A DNA stretch of 64,000 nucleotides from Antilocapra americana (GCA_007570785.1 ML664183.1:12358416-12422415), one strand, 5' to 3'; shown: positions 22,277 through 35,317, numbered from the stretch's first letter. A program made the numbers and translations. Notes: a model not told the origin generated them from the letters alone.

Positions 22277-22849
22277 TCTGTTTCTTTTAACACCAACAGA
22301 GTATTTATATCTATACCTTATTAAATTCTCTTCCAATCAAGTTTTTTTTAAAATCAGCTTTGATTTTGAATTAATCATTTAAGGTAGTACTAAACTCTGG
22401 AAATCTTTCATAAAATGAAGGGACTATGTTTATACATGACACGTACTCTATTTGACACTAGCAATTAAAAGATGATGACACAGTGTTTGGATTCAAGGAG
22501 TTCCTAAGTATAATGGAAGAGATAATACAAACATAATTATGAACATGTGAATTACACTGATAGAGTTATGTGTAGGTTATTATTATTAGAGCCTTCTCTT
22601 GCTTAGGAAAGTATCTTAGATGGTACCCAAACTGGGTTTAATAAAGGAGTTAATCAAAGGAAGAGTGGTGGTTTTTCCAAACAGATGTGACAGCATGAAA
22701 AAGGGTATAAAGATTAGAAAAAGTTTTGCTTATGGGGAATATAATGCACTTTATAGTGCCTTTTCAGTTCATTATATCTGAACTGAAATACAAATAAGAA
22801 AGTAGGTAGCACAAGACAGACCGGAGAAGGGGACAAAGGCTAGGTCATA

Positions 22850-23545
22850 AAAAGACATGCATGTCTTATTTAGGAATTTTGGGTAGCCATTGAAAGATTT
22901 TACCCATGGGACAGAGAGATGAGGGATAGGTAGTAGGCAGGTAGTTAGGATGGAAAGAAGAGGATGAGTCTGAGAAATATTTAGGAGGAAAAATCCCCAG
23001 GGCATGATGAATGATTAGGTGTGGGATACAGCAGAGTGGTGCCACCAATCAAAACAGAGAAAATGGAAAGAAGATCTGATCCAGAATGAGGGAGGATGAT
23101 GTGCTGAGAGCTTCAGCCATACAACATGTAAGACACACATCTCAGGGGAAATGTCTACCAAGCAACTGAATACAGCATTTCTGCCAGAGATAAGATGAGA
23201 ATGGATGAGTTTACCCAGGTAAAGTGTATACTGGGATATGTCATAAAAGAGACAGAAAAACAATGTTAAGAGACTATAGTCTTTGAAGAAGAGAAAATTT
23301 GAGAGGATATGATCAACATCAAATGCAGTAGGAAGAATCAGTAAGATAAAATGTCCACTGGCCTTCCCTGGTGAATACTGTTTTAGTTAGCAGTGTAGCA
23401 AAGCAGGCAGGATTCAAGAATCAATGAGAAATGAGGAAATAAGGATATAAACCCTTCTAACCCATTCTCTTAAGGAATATGGGTGCAAAGGAGAGAAAAA
23501 AAGGGATCAGAAATAGCCAGAATGAGACTATAGAAGACACTGTCA
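22850..23545 (+). repeat. Old interspersed repeat, family not named
   Basis: CCATTGAAAGATTTTACCCA, then blocks like AGAAATATTTAGGAGG and TGTGGGATACAGCAG, follow an order I recognise from a mammal-wide repeat, though I cannot name the family with confidence. Degraded; continues in pieces beyond the SINE at 23549 to about 24000. Confidence 0.4.
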
Positions 23546-23548
23546 GAT

Positions 23549-23655
23549 TTCCCTGGCAGTCCAGTGGTTACGATTCCATGCTCCCAAAGCAGGGGGCATG
23601 GGTTTGATGCCTAATCAGGGGAGATCCTGCATGCCCCTGGGGAAGCCAAACAAGA
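23549..23655 (+). mobile_element. CHR-type tRNA SINE
   Basis: GATTTCCCTGGCAGTCCAGT, AAGCAGGGGGCATGGGTTTG and a GGGGAGATCCTGCATG block. Inserted in the older repeat. Confidence 0.88.
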
Positions 23656-23999
23656 TTCTCTTTCTCTCCTCCTCTCAGATAGGAAAGATCTGAACACGTT
23701 TTTAGGCTAAGGTAGTTCAGAAAAGGATAAAGCAGAGGAAAGGTACAGGAGTAATGGAACAAAGTCCCATAAAAGAGGAAGACAGGAGAGCCTTGAATAA
23801 AATGGTTACCTACCATCCGATTCTGAAGGAAGGAGAGGAAGATGGGTGCAAATACAGGTAAACTGTGACTGCAAAAGCAACAGGGAGAGAGGGACAGCGA
23901 CAGTGAGGAATAAAGGAGGTATGAGAGGCTGGCGCTTTCACTCGAGTGGAAGAACAATGAATCTATACAAAGAAATGAAGACCTAGGAGAAGATGAATT

Positions 24000-25080
24000 T
24001 CTCTTTCACACCGTGCAGCTTGTGGAAGAATACGTGGCTACCACTAGTGAACTACTACAGGGTTAGCATTCCCCTTAGAATTCCATAACTAGGTACCAGA
24101 GAAAACATTCTGCCCCAGAATAAAAGTCATAGGGCTGTTTACATGGGAATGAAGGTATAAAGAAAGGGCTAGAAGAAGCGAGAAGGTACAGAGTAAATGA
24201 AACAACAGGGAATGAGACAGGAAACAGGTTGGGAGGTGGGAAGGAGTGGATAAAGAAAGCAGAAAGAGTAGGGAGAAAGTATTTAACTTTATTGAGCAAT
24301 CAAATGTTTAATTTTCTAGAAAGAGAGATGCATGGCTTGAAAGTGCCAGAAATGATAATGACCAAGACTTAGGAAGAAACGGTGAAGGCTGCCATGAGGT
24401 TTTCAACGGGTAGACAGGCCTCTGAGTGTGGATGTCTCAGGACTCTGAGGAGCAGCAAGGGCCCTGGTTAAGGAGAGAACTTCTAGAAGGTTTGGTTAGA
24501 CTTTCTGAAGTCTCTTTTAATTCTCAAATCTTAGGATTTCATGACCATGAAAATCACTGACTCACAGACTGAAGGTAATTGGAAGATGATCTGACATTTA
24601 AGAAAACAGAAGAGAGTCAAAGAAAAAGAACTACAAACTGTAAAATGCTTTAGGGACTAAACTATCACTTAACATTAAGAACTAAGCATTTTAATGTATA
24701 CCTAAGAAGGAAGTTGAGGCAAAAATACTATAATGATTAATTCTCAAATCAATTAATCCCTTCAGCAAATCACATCCTTTCCATATATATTAGCAAAAAT
24801 TTTCATCATGACTGTATTATATACATTTGGCTCTTAAGTCGCTACTGACTTAAAAGACATTAACCTAAATTTATTTTAATATATGGTTTTATAAATATAT
24901 GAATGGAATGCATTCCCTTCAAGTGCTAGCTTAATTATAGCAGTGTTGAGTTCCCTGAGCCATCTAAATTTGAGGATGGATGGCTCTACAGGCAACTGAG
25001 AACTTCCTAAAGTTTGGAATATGTATGTATACCTAATCTAGGGGTTATGTCTGTTCTTACTTTTCAACCAAATTACGAGA
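24000..25080 (-). other. EXOC6: EXOC6 intron segment, no recognised element
   Basis: Purine-rich to AT-rich intronic DNA with no clear family match. ORFs are short and low-complexity. Confidence 0.45.
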
Positions 25081-25087
25081 CCTTCAG

Positions 25088-25345
25088 GGAGAAGGCGATG
25101 GCACCCCACTCCAGGACTCTTGCCTGGAAGATCCCATGGACAGAGGAGCCTGGTAGGCTGCAGTCCATGGGGTAGCTAGGAGTTGAACACGACTGAGTGA
25201 CTTCACTTTCACTTTTCACTTTCATGCACTGGAGAAAGAAATGTCAGCCCACTCCAATGTTCTTGCCTGGAGAATCCCAGGGACAGGAAAGCCTGGTGGG
25301 CTGCTGTCTATGGGGTTGCACAGAGTCGGACACGACTGAAGAGAC

Positions 25346-25372
<27 letters not shown>
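25088..25372 (+). mobile_element. Bov-A2 SINE with (GCA)n tail
   Basis: Two consecutive Bov-A units: GAGAAGGCGATGGCACCCCA...CCATGGGG, then GGAGAAAGAAATGTCAGCCC...GAGTCGGACACGACTG. The 3' tail is a (GCA)n microsatellite at 25346-25372, nine units. The glutamine-rich open frame across it is not a gene. Confidence 0.92.
25346..25372 (+). repeat. (GCA)9 microsatellite
   Basis: Uninterrupted GCA/CAG repeat of nine units forming the tail of the Bov-A2 element, the usual birthplace of AGC microsatellites in ruminants. Confidence 0.95.
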
Positions 25373-25376
<4 letters not shown>

Positions 25377-25379
25377 CTG

Positions 25380-26881
25380 CATAGTATCTCTTAATTCTCT
25401 TTTAGGGTACTCTATAAAAGCTGGTTGAACTGAACTAAGTTATATTTCCTAGAACACTCTGAGAAGCAAAAGTTTAAGGACTGTGTTTTTTCTCTGAAAA
25501 AACATAGCCACAAAAGAAAAGCAGAGAAATTTACACACAAGTAAAAGCTTCTAATTAGGCCACTAAGAAAGATTTGGAGAAACACAGCCTGACTCTCAGA
25601 CTCCTTCACACATAGATTACCTAGAAGATTCTGATAGTCTTTACACAAAGTTCACTAATCACCTGTTCATTTTTATCTCTATTTCAGACCATTCATATTT
25701 GTGTAAAACTTTCACTTGACCATTTTATTCTAGTGAAGAGACTTTTCTATACTTTATAAAAGGAGAAACTGAGTTTCAGAAAGATTGTCTAGTTCAAATT
25801 TATATAAAGTAGGATTAGAATCTAATTTCCTAAATTTACAAATTAAGTGCTTAAATAACTTATTTAGGATGGTTTTAATTTATACAAGATTTCCTTTTAT
25901 TTGTATGTATAACCTATCTGCTTTCAATAAAATATGCTTGGTAAAGTTTCTCAGAACACTGCTGTAAGATTTCACATTAGATATAGCAAATATAGTAGGG
26001 GCAACCTAGGTAATTTTGTTTTATGCTGCAAAAAGATCCTAACAGTGGATATGGTGTTTCTGGTTATAGTACTCATTAGTATGTAAAACAAATAGTACAT
26101 TATTCTTTCTGACAAATAATTTAAATATTTAAACTTCTCATAAATTATCCTCACAACTCAAAGAAATTGATAATTAAAAAGAGAAACATTTCTGTTTAAT
26201 AAAAGAAAAAGTTATTAGAGAAAGTAATTGTTCTTATAAATGAATAATTGAAATTTAGACAAAAATGTGAATTAATTTTGAGAGGAAGGATAAAGTTCCC
26301 GTTTGGAAAGCATCAAATACTGACTTTATATCTAATATTACTGGATGTACAATATTTATTAAGAGCCAGAATATCACTATTTTTTATTGATAATTTAAAT
26401 TTGGGACTATCTCTCTTTACATTATGCACTGGCTTATAATTCCCAGTCCACGGGGACGAAGTCTTACTTCTTAAGTAACACAGTGAAAATGTACATCAAA
26501 ATTAATCATACTATAATACTTACATATAAAGAATATTCTGTATTTGCCCAAATGCACATTTACACAAACAAGAAATGAAAAAGAGTAAAGCAGATTCATA
26601 TTTACCCATATGAAATAATGTACTGCATGAAAAATGTAAATTATAGCATAAATGATCCATTAACCCCCCTCAAAGCATTCTACATGTGTGCACAAACTGG
26701 GTACATGTGTGTGTTTAAATGTTCATTGTAAAAGATCTACAGGGAAACACAGTAATGATTCTGAGAGACTGAAGAGGAGGACAAAAATGAGGCCCTTCTT
26801 TTTATACATTTCTACATGTTTGATTTTTTTGTGTTTTAAACAGGGAGCATGTAATGTTAATTTTCTGATTTTTATAACAGT
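25380..26881 (-). other. EXOC6: EXOC6 intron segment with MIR trace
   Basis: AT-rich. A reverse MIR core trace (AGGAGAAACTGAGTTTCAGA) lies at about 25755-25830. Nothing else is recognised. Confidence 0.45.
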
Positions 26882-26891
26882 AGATAACTAT

Positions 26892-28406
26892 CAGTTCAGT
26901 TCAGTCGCTCAGACGTGTCCAACTCTTTGCAATCCCATGGACTGCAGCACACCAAGCTTCCCTGTCCATCACAAACTCCCGGAGCTTGCTCAAACTCATG
27001 TCCATTGAGTCAGTGATGCTATCCAACCATCTCATCCTCTGTTGTCCCTTCTGCTCCTGCCTTCAATCTTTCTCAGCATCAGGGCCTTTTCCAATGAGTC
27101 AGTTCCTCACATCAGGTGGACAAATGACTGGAGTTTCAGCTTCAGCATCAGTCCTTCCAATGAATATCCAGGACTGATTTCCTTTAGGATTGACTGGTTT
27201 GATGTCCTTACAGTCCAAGGGACTTTCAAGAGTCTTTTCCAACACCACAGCTCAAAAGCATCAATTCTTTGGTGCTCAGCTTTCTTTATGGTCCAACTCT
27301 CATAACCATTAATGACTAATGGAAAAACCACAGCTTTGACTAGACAGACCTTTGTCAGCAAAGTAATGTCTCTGCTTTTCAATATGCTGTCTAGGTTGGT
27401 CATAGTTTTTCTTCCGAGGAGCAAGTGTCCTTTAATTTCATAACTGCAGTCATTATATGCAGTGATTTTGGAGCCCAAGAAAATAAAGTCTGTCACTGTT
27501 TCCATTGTTCCCCATCTATTTGCCATGAAGTGAGAGGACCAGATGCCATGATCTTAGTTTTTTGAATGTTGAGTTTTAAGCCAGCGTTTTCACTCTCCTC
27601 TTCCACTTTCATCAAGAGGCTCTTTAATTCCTCTTTACTTTCTGCCATAAGGGTGGTGTCATCTGCATATCTGAGGTTATTGACATTTCTCCCAGCAAGC
27701 TTGATTCCAGCTTGAGCTTCAATCTGGATCTAGCCTGGCATTTCACATGATGTACTCTGGACATAAGTTAAATAAGTAGGGTGACAATATACAGCCTTGA
27801 CGTACTCCTTTCCCAATTTGGAACTAGTCTGTTGTTCCATGTTTGGTTCGAACTGTTGCTTCTTGACCTGCATACATAATTCTCAGGAGGCAGGTAAGGT
27901 GGTTTGCTATTCCCATCTCTTTAAGAATTTTACACAGATTGTTGTGATCTGCACAGTCAAAACCTTTGGCGTAATCAATAAAGCAGAAGTGGATGCTTTT
28001 CTGGAATTCCCTTGCTTTTTCTATGTTTCAAAGGATGTTGGCAATTTGATCTCTGGTTCCTCTGCCTTTTCTATATCCAGTGTGAACATCTTTAAGTTCA
28101 CGGTTCATGTACTGTTGAAGCATGGCTTGGAAAATTTTGAGCATTACTTTGCTAGTGTGTGAGATGAGTGCAATTGTGCAGTAGTTTGAACATTCTTTGG
28201 TATTGCCCTTCTTTGGGACTGGAATGAAAACTGACCTTTTCCAGCCCTGTGGCCACTGCTGAGTCTTCCAAATTTGCTGGCATATTGAGTGCAGCACTTT
28301 CACAGCATCTTCTTTTAAGACTTGAAATAGTTCAACTAGAATTCCATCATCTCCACTAGCTTTGTTTGTAGCGATGCTTCCTAAGGCCCACTTGACTTCC
28401 CATTCC
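26892..28406 (-). mobile_element. BovB LINE, 5'-truncated, with target-site duplication
   Basis: About 1.5 kb of BovB in reverse, sense to EXOC6, from the 3' CAGTTCAGTTCAGTCGC end to the start of the RT region (TGGGAAGTCAAGTGGGCC on the minus strand). A perfect 10-bp AGATAACTAT flanks it at 26882-26891 and 28407-28416. Minus-strand frames at 28028-28486 (RT region, SGDDGILVELFQVLKE) and 27107-27526 (FIFLGSKITAYNDCSYEIK...YESWTIKKAEHQRIDAFELWC) are BovB ORF2 pieces broken by stops and shifts. Not a functional gene. Confidence 0.93.
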
Positions 28407-28419
28407 AGATAACTATACA

Positions 28420-31400
28420 AAACATTAACTACCATTGGGGAAGCTGGGTGCAGAATACATAGGACCTCTCTCAACTGTATTTGCAACTTCTTGTAAATTT
28501 GTAATTACTTACAAAACAAAAAAGAACCATGAACATGTATTATTTTTATAATTATTATGGTACTTGTTTTTTTCCCATTGCTTTCAAAAAATCATTTAGA
28601 GAGCAATTTTCCAAAACTATATAACATCTCCAACCACCCTTAAATATATCACAAAAATCTATTAGCTTAAAATCTATATCAATAACTGAAGAAGGTATGA
28701 GCATAAAACTCCATACCTAGTTAAGTGCATAAGCTGTAAGGTACCAGAATTATAACACTGAAAGGCAAAAGCCATTCAGGTACAGCCTAATCCTTCTTAA
28801 TCTAAGCTCTCCCAAAGGGCAGCATACTTTTCTAATATCTGGACCTTAGAGGTAAACTTTGAGAGATGTCTGATCTTGTTATATTCAGAAGTAAACCCCC
28901 AAAATGTCTTCCTTTAATTCTCTGGCACTTCAAATGAATTTAGGATTGTCTAAGGGAAAAATGCTTGCTGGAGGAGCTGTGTGAACAAGCTTGTTGTCCT
29001 GCTACTATATCTAGTCAAGCATTTGGATACTACAACTTTGGCAAATCCCATTAATACTTTAAGAAGTCAAAGACTTTAAAACTTCTAAAGAAAGTTCCTG
29101 TGAAGTAGTCAGAGGGGCATGTTTAAGCAAGCAGAATGTGTATACAATATAGTAACAAATATAATGCAAACAAAAGAAGATTTGTTTAATTATAGTGGAA
29201 ATAATTGTTATTTAAAAGTGCCTTCTTCCTCATCATAAAAGAATAAACTGGACTAGTGGCAAAAGAATTGTATGTTTTGATGCCTCAAGATTAGTAACAG
29301 AAGACAGAAATTTCAAAGTAAAGTATTGGCAGACACCCAGTCTCCAAGGCAAGAATTATGGCCTAACAATTCCTCATAACTTCCAAGGCTCGTTCATGTC
29401 CCTTTAGGTAGAAACCAAAGTTGTTCAATTTGAGTCAAACACAAGTATATATTTATCAAGTTTCTCCTATCTTTCTCTGGTGAAGTACACTTGAACTTCT
29501 TTCCTGAATTTTATAACCATTTGAGGGCACGTTAGAGAGAGATTGTCAGACTATGTAGAAAAGGATAGAAGAAATTAGGTGAGACTAGTAATGAGAACAT
29601 AGGTGGGTTCCCAGGGTACTTCCTTTATTAAACAATATTATTAGAATGAACTACATTCATAGTTTAACATGATACAGACCTGGCACACCAGTCTCGCCAT
29701 CACCCTGATGAAGTATAGTGTACTCAAAGAGACAGTAACTTCTGATTCAATCAACTAATGATCCCTACAATGCAAGTTTCACACAATCCACTAATTTTAA
29801 CAACAAAGATTAAGCATGTCATGAAAAAGATCTCTCCCATAAGTAAATTATACACCATTTTCCCACACAGATTTCACTAGATCATTGAAATAGTTCAGGA
29901 AACAGTTTCCAACACACAGCAGTTATTAAGAGAAGGAGGAATCCATCATATTAAATTATTTCCTCTATGATAATGTCCTCCTCAGCACACCATTTGGATT
30001 CCTCAATGGTTTTCTTTCTGTATTCCTTAATTTCCATCCTATTAGCCAACATACCTTTCTGAAACTTCAACTTTATCTTTTGTGATACTAGCTAACTCAT
30101 CTCTCAGATTGTGGAGCTCTTTTATTGCCTGCTGTTCAATTGTTTACCCAGTAGCAGGCTATAGAAGGCACTCAATAAACACTTGTTGAATAAATGAATT
30201 AGCAAATAAATAAATGACAATCCATACGTACATAATGCCTTTTACTACAAATACTTGTAGGATTTCACTAATAAATGTTTAATTGACTTATACACTTCCT
30301 GTTCCAAAAGTGTCTTAAGGTGTGTGTGCATGCTCAGTTTTCAGTTTCCCTGGAGCAGTGGTGGCGAGATAACTGCTGTTAGGTCACATATGATGCCTTT
30401 GTGAATCTACTGAAAATACTGGACCCTCTTCTCAGAAATATGCACATATAGAAAAGATTTTGCAAAAATCTAAACCAACCTGTGATCCTCAGGTTAGAAT
30501 CCCTGATCTAAAGGCACGTAAGGACCTTTATGCAATGCAATCTATGTTATAACCAATTCCTGCTCATGGAGTTGAATGCTTAAGGAAACAATAATAATAA
30601 TAAAAAGCTGCAAATCATTCCTAACAGATCTGTCTACAAAGTGGTAGAATATAAGGACAGTCAAATCAGTAACAGTCATGGCTAATGGGCTGTTGAGTTA
30701 TCTCATGCATGTTATTGTACTGAAAGTCCAGACTTGGAATTTATCATGAAAGAAAATGGCATGTCTTAATGACATATGTAGGTAAGAAAACAGATCTGCG
30801 AAACGAAGAGGGGTTTTATGAGCTGCCTCTTTAAAAAACGGCATGTACTATACTCCTGTTCCAAGTATATGAAGTCACATCGGCTCAGGATATGGATAGT
30901 CAAGTTCCAGAAATTGATAATGTTAAAAAAAAAAAACTAAAAGGAATCTGTTTATATTCAGCCGATATATAATATTGGCTTATATTATATTATAATCAGC
31001 TTATAATTCAGAATTATATTCACAAGTCAGAATGTTCATTGGCTCTTCTGGGAGGCAGGGAATCTTCCCTGGGTACCACTAATAAAAGATGTATAAGCAG
31101 GGTCACAAAATGACTTAAAAAACATTCTTTAAATTAAGTTAAGTCAAAGAAGTGATGGAAGGTAAAAGTTTTTTTAGGTGTACTAGCCCTCCTTTGCTGC
31201 CAGGGACGATTTGGTGATAGGTAAAAGAGACAAACTGAATAAAGCAGCTTCAGTTTCCCTAACTCTTCTCTTTTTTGTATCTGAAGGTACTTACAGCTAA
31301 GTTAATGTGGCTACAGGCCATGGTGTTGCAGAGTACAACTGAAGACACATACCCACACACACATCGTATAAACTGGCTGAGCAAAAAATTTCTGTGAGTC

Positions 31401-31570
31401 CTTTTCCTAAAGGACTCAGAAGTTTCTTCATCACATTTTTAGTACCACTAAGTAGTAATATTATTTTCTTTCTGATATTTTGGCTGTAAGATTCTTAATT
31501 TGGAAGGTATTAGTGTTTTCGGTCTTAAGGTAAGGTACAATTATCTTGAAAAAAGTCACTTCAAATGTAT
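28420..31570 (-). other. EXOC6: EXOC6 intron segment, MIR/L2 end near 30150
   Basis: AT-rich. AGGCACTCAATAAACACTTG followed by TTGAATAAATGAATTAGC at about 30160-30210 is an L2/MIR-type 3' end. A short Bov-tA tail remnant (CTACAGGCCATGGTGTTGCA) lies at about 31305-31345. No exon is seen. Confidence 0.5.
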
Positions 31571-31574
31571 TTGC

Positions 31575-31690
31575 TTAACAGGTAGCACAGCGATAAAGAA
31601 TCTGCCTGCCAATGCAAGAGATGCAAGCAATGTGGGTTCAATCCTGGGGTTGGGAAGATTCCCTGGAGAAGGAAACGGCAACCCAGGACA
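31575..31690 (+). mobile_element. Bov-tA SINE lacking its 3' tail
   Basis: The head matches Bov-tA (AGCACAGCGATAAAGAATCT, GCCTGCCAATGCAAGAGATG, GGGTTGGGAAGATTCCCTGG) but the match stops after GGAAACGGCAACCCA. The usual BovB-derived tail is absent. Confidence 0.85.
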
Positions 31691-32146
31691 TGCTTTTCAC
31701 AACAAACAAAATATAGAACTTGCTTATTTTATCAAAATACGTCTCTTTCAAAATTTTCTCATCTCATTTACAGTGCATTAGTAATGGAGGAAAAATAATA
31801 ACAAATATATTCTTTATTTCTCTCCAAGTATGCATACAGTGGCTCAATAACAATAGCCTTGATGATTCACTAAGGAATGTGACAACTGTTAGGATCTGAA
31901 TTCCATATGAGCCAGTATTTTAATTTCCCTCTTAAATCTCTTCATTCTTCACAAGCAATCCTGTGTTACCATTTCATTCTTCTTAAAAAACAAGTTATTC
32001 TGTATGACTGACTGGTTTACTGAAGCTAAGCAGCGTTAATCCTCTAGTGCTTATCATCCTTCATAAAATCATCTGAATGATTTTTTTAAAAAGGAAATTA
32101 AATTATTTTTGAAAACTTTCTACTATTTTTCATCATTTTTGTATTC

Positions 32147-34158
32147 AGTTCAGTTCAGTGGTTCAGTTGTGTCCGACTCTTTGCGACCCCGTCAACCGCA
32201 GCAGGCCAGGCCTCCTTGTCCATCACCAACTCCTGGAGTCCACACAAATTCATGTCCATTGAGTCGGTGATACCATCCAGCCATTTCATCCTCTGTCGTC
32301 CCCTTCTCCTCCTGACCTCAATCTTTCCCAGCATCAGGGTCTTTTCCAATGAGTCAGCTCTTCACATCAGGTGGCCAAAGTATTGCAGTTTTAGCTTCAA
32401 CATCAGCCTTTCCAATGAACACTCGGGACTGATCTCCTTTAGGATGGACTGGTTGGATCTCCTTGGAGTCCAAGCAACTCTCAAGAGTCTTCTCCAACAC
32501 CACAGTTCAAAAGCATCAATTCNNNNNNNNNNNNNNNNNNNNNNNNNNNNNNNNNNNNNNNNNNNNNNNNNNNNNNNNNNNNNNNNNNNNNNNNNNNNNN
32601 NNNNNNNNNNNNNNNNNNNNNNNNNNNNNNNNNNNNNNNNNNNNNNNNNNNNNNNNNNNNNNNNNNNNNNNNNNNNNNNNNNNNNNNNNNNNNNNNNNNN
32701 NNNNNNNNNNNNNNNNNNNNNNNNNNNNNNNNNNNNNNNNNNNNNNNNNNNNNNNNNNNNNNNNNNNNNNNNNNNNNNNNNNNNNNNNNNNNNNNNNNNN
32801 NNNNNNNNNNNNNNNNNNNNNNNNNNNNNNNNNNNNNNNNNNNNNNNNNNNNNNNNNNNNNNNNNNNNNNNNNNNNNNNNNNNNNNNNNNNNNNNNNNNN
32901 NNNNNNNNNNNNNNNNNNNNNNTTCGATGATCCAGTGGGTGTTGGCAATTTGATCTCTGGTTCCTCTGCGTTTTCTAAAACCAGCTTGAACATCTGGAAT
33001 TTCACAGTTCATGTATTGCTGAAGCCTGGCTTGGAGAATTTTAAGCATTACTTTACTGGCATGTGAGATGAGTGCAGTTGTGCAGTAGTTCAAGCATTCT
33101 TTGGCCTTTTTTGGGGATTGGAATGAAAACTGACCTTTTCCAGCCCTGTGGCCATTGCTAAGTTTTCCAAATTTGCTGGCAGCAGCACTTCCACAGCATC
33201 ATCTTTCAGGATTTGAAATAGCTCAGCTGAATTCCATCACCTCCACTAGCTTTGTTCACAATGATGCTTTCTAAGGCCCAGTTGACTTCACATTCCAGAA
33301 TGTCTGGCTGTAGGTGAGGGACCACACCATCATGATTATCTGGGTCAAGAAGATCTTTTTTGTACAGTTCTTCTGTGTATTCTTGCCACCTCTTCTTAAT
33401 ATCTTCTACTATTTCTGTCCGTTATCGAGCCCGTCTTTGCAGGATATGTTCCCTTGATATCTCTAATTTTCTTGAAGAGATCTCTACTCTTTCCCATTCT
33501 GTTGTTTTCCTCTAGTTCTTTGCATTGATCACTGAGAAAGGCTTTCTTCTCTCTGCTTGCTATTCTTTGGAATTCTGCATTCAGATGGGAATATCTTTCC
33601 TTTTCTCCTTTGCTTTTCACTTCTCTTCTTTTCACAGCTATTTGTAAGGCCTCCTCAGACAGCCATTTTGCTTTTTTGCATTTCTTTTTCTTGGGGATGG
33701 TCTTGCTCCCTGTCTCCTATACAATGTCACAAATCCCCGTCCATAGTTAATCAGGCACTCTATCAGATGTAGTGCCTTAAATCTATTTCTCACTTCCACT
33801 GTATAATCATAATGAATTTGATTCAGGTCATACCTGAATTGTTCAGTAGTTTTCAGTAGTTTCTTCAATTGAGTCTGAATTTGGCAATAAGGAGTTCATG
33901 ATCTGAGCCACAGTCAGCTCCTGGTCCTGTTTTTGCTGACTGTATAGAGCTTCTCCATGTTTGGCTGCAAAGAATATAATCAGTCTGATATTGATACTGA
34001 CCATTTGATGATGTCCATGTGTAGAGTCTTCTCTTGTGTTGTTGGAAGAGGGTGTTTGCTATGGCCAGTGCATTCTCTTGGCAAAACTTTGCCCTGCTTC
34101 ATTCTGTACTCCAAGGCCAAATTTGCCTGTTATTCCAGGTGTTTCCTGACTTCCTACT
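32147..34158 (-). mobile_element. BovB LINE, large copy containing an assembly gap
   Basis: Reverse-oriented BovB running from the 3' tail at 32147 (CAGTTCAGTTCAGTGGTTC) to the region after the endonuclease near 34158. The reverse frame at 32155-32349 gives the 3' peptide [20 protein letters not shown]; frames at 33396-33635 and 33638-33868 give the ORF2 linker (RFKALHLIECLINYGRG). The RT centre is replaced by 400 N. The frames are broken, so this is a dead copy. No convincing target-site duplication was found. Confidence 0.9.
32523..32922. other. Assembly gap (400 N)
   Basis: An uninterrupted N run of exactly 400. Any translated frame through it is meaningless. Aligning its flanks to two other BovB copies in the window predicts about 745 bp of missing sequence. 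Confidence 1.
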
Positions 34159-34857
34159 GTACATCTATTGCTTAACGCTATTCCTGACACATAGTAAACA
34201 ATCAGTAAATTTTGAATAAGTGAATGCAAATTATTCAGCTATATTAAAAAATATTTTTGGTGTGTAGGTATTACCAAATATTCCTAATTTGGTATTAGGA
34301 GTTGCAGTACTCCATATAAGTTAATGTTCTCTATAAAAAAGCATACTTTAAAAGAAATAAAATTTTTTTTACTATTTTAGATATTTTTTATGGGAATAGT
34401 TCTAAAAAATACATGGCACATTTCTCTGCCTTCTCATGTATAAGTGTGAGCATCACAAACATTTCTTGGTTTATCTTGGTCATTTAGGGATACTAAAAGA
34501 AATGTTGTTATTGCTCTTTATTACAGATAAAGAAATATTTTTAATAGGGGAATTATAGGAATTTAGACAAAGGCAGTATATGCCTTCATTGAGTGATCAA
34601 CAATGACTAAATATAAGCTAGAACTTAAATAAAGCAACATTTCCTAAACTTTCTAATTTGGAACAATGAGTCATGAAGAAAGTAGATTATAGTCAGTTAA
34701 TTTTAGGAAATCCTGAATATTGTGTTCCTGTCTTGTAAATTCACAATTTTATTAGCATATTGAAGGCTTTGAGAGTCCTATAGTTAAAGTGTATCCCTCC
34801 CTCCCACCACTACCACCAGACTTGTTTGAGTACAAAATCCTTAAAAAAAAAATCTCT

Positions 34858-35081
34858 GGGACTTCTCTGGTGATCCCATGGCTAAGACTCCTAGCTCCCA
34901 ATGCAGAGGACTGAGGTTCAATTGTTCTTCAAGGAACTAGATCCCATATGGCACAACTAAGAGTTTGCATGCCAAAACTGAAAGATCCTGCATGCTGCAG
35001 CTAATACCTTGTACAACCAAATAAGTAAATAAATGAAACATTTAAAAAAAGAGAGAGCGAGAGAAAGAAGAGAGAGTTCAA
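34858..35081 (+). mobile_element. CHR-type SINE with (GA)-rich tail
   Basis: GGGACTTCTCTGGTGATCCC, AGCTCCCAATGCAGAGGAC, GAACTAGATCCCATATGGC, AGAGTTTGCATGC, ending in a GAGAGAGCGAGAGAAAG tract at about 35048-35081. Confidence 0.85.
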
Positions 35082-35317
35082 GTATGAATCCACACAAATA
35101 CAGTCTTTTAAAAAAATCGTTTACTGTCCTGTAAATCAGTGCTTTATAGCGCAGTTTGAAAACACTGAATTACCTGGACTGCTGCAATGCATTAATCTGT
35201 GGATTTCTAGAACTATGTTCTGGTTAAAACAGAAGCCTGTGGAAGCAAATAAATAAGCCTTATTGTAGATACATGAAATTTAAATATTAAAACACAGATA
35301 ATACCCAGATATTCACG

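Noticed and set aside
25197..25394. ORF ending in a glutamine run
   Set aside because: It is the Bov-A2 SINE and its (GCA)n tail.
27107..28486. ORFs resembling reverse transcriptase or 'craniofacial development protein 2-like' annotations
   Set aside because: They are BovB ORF2 fragments with broken frames, bounded by a target-site duplication; not host genes.
32216..33093. Long ORFs of 155-245 codons
   Set aside because: They are open only because 400 N are translated as X; the real flanks are BovB.
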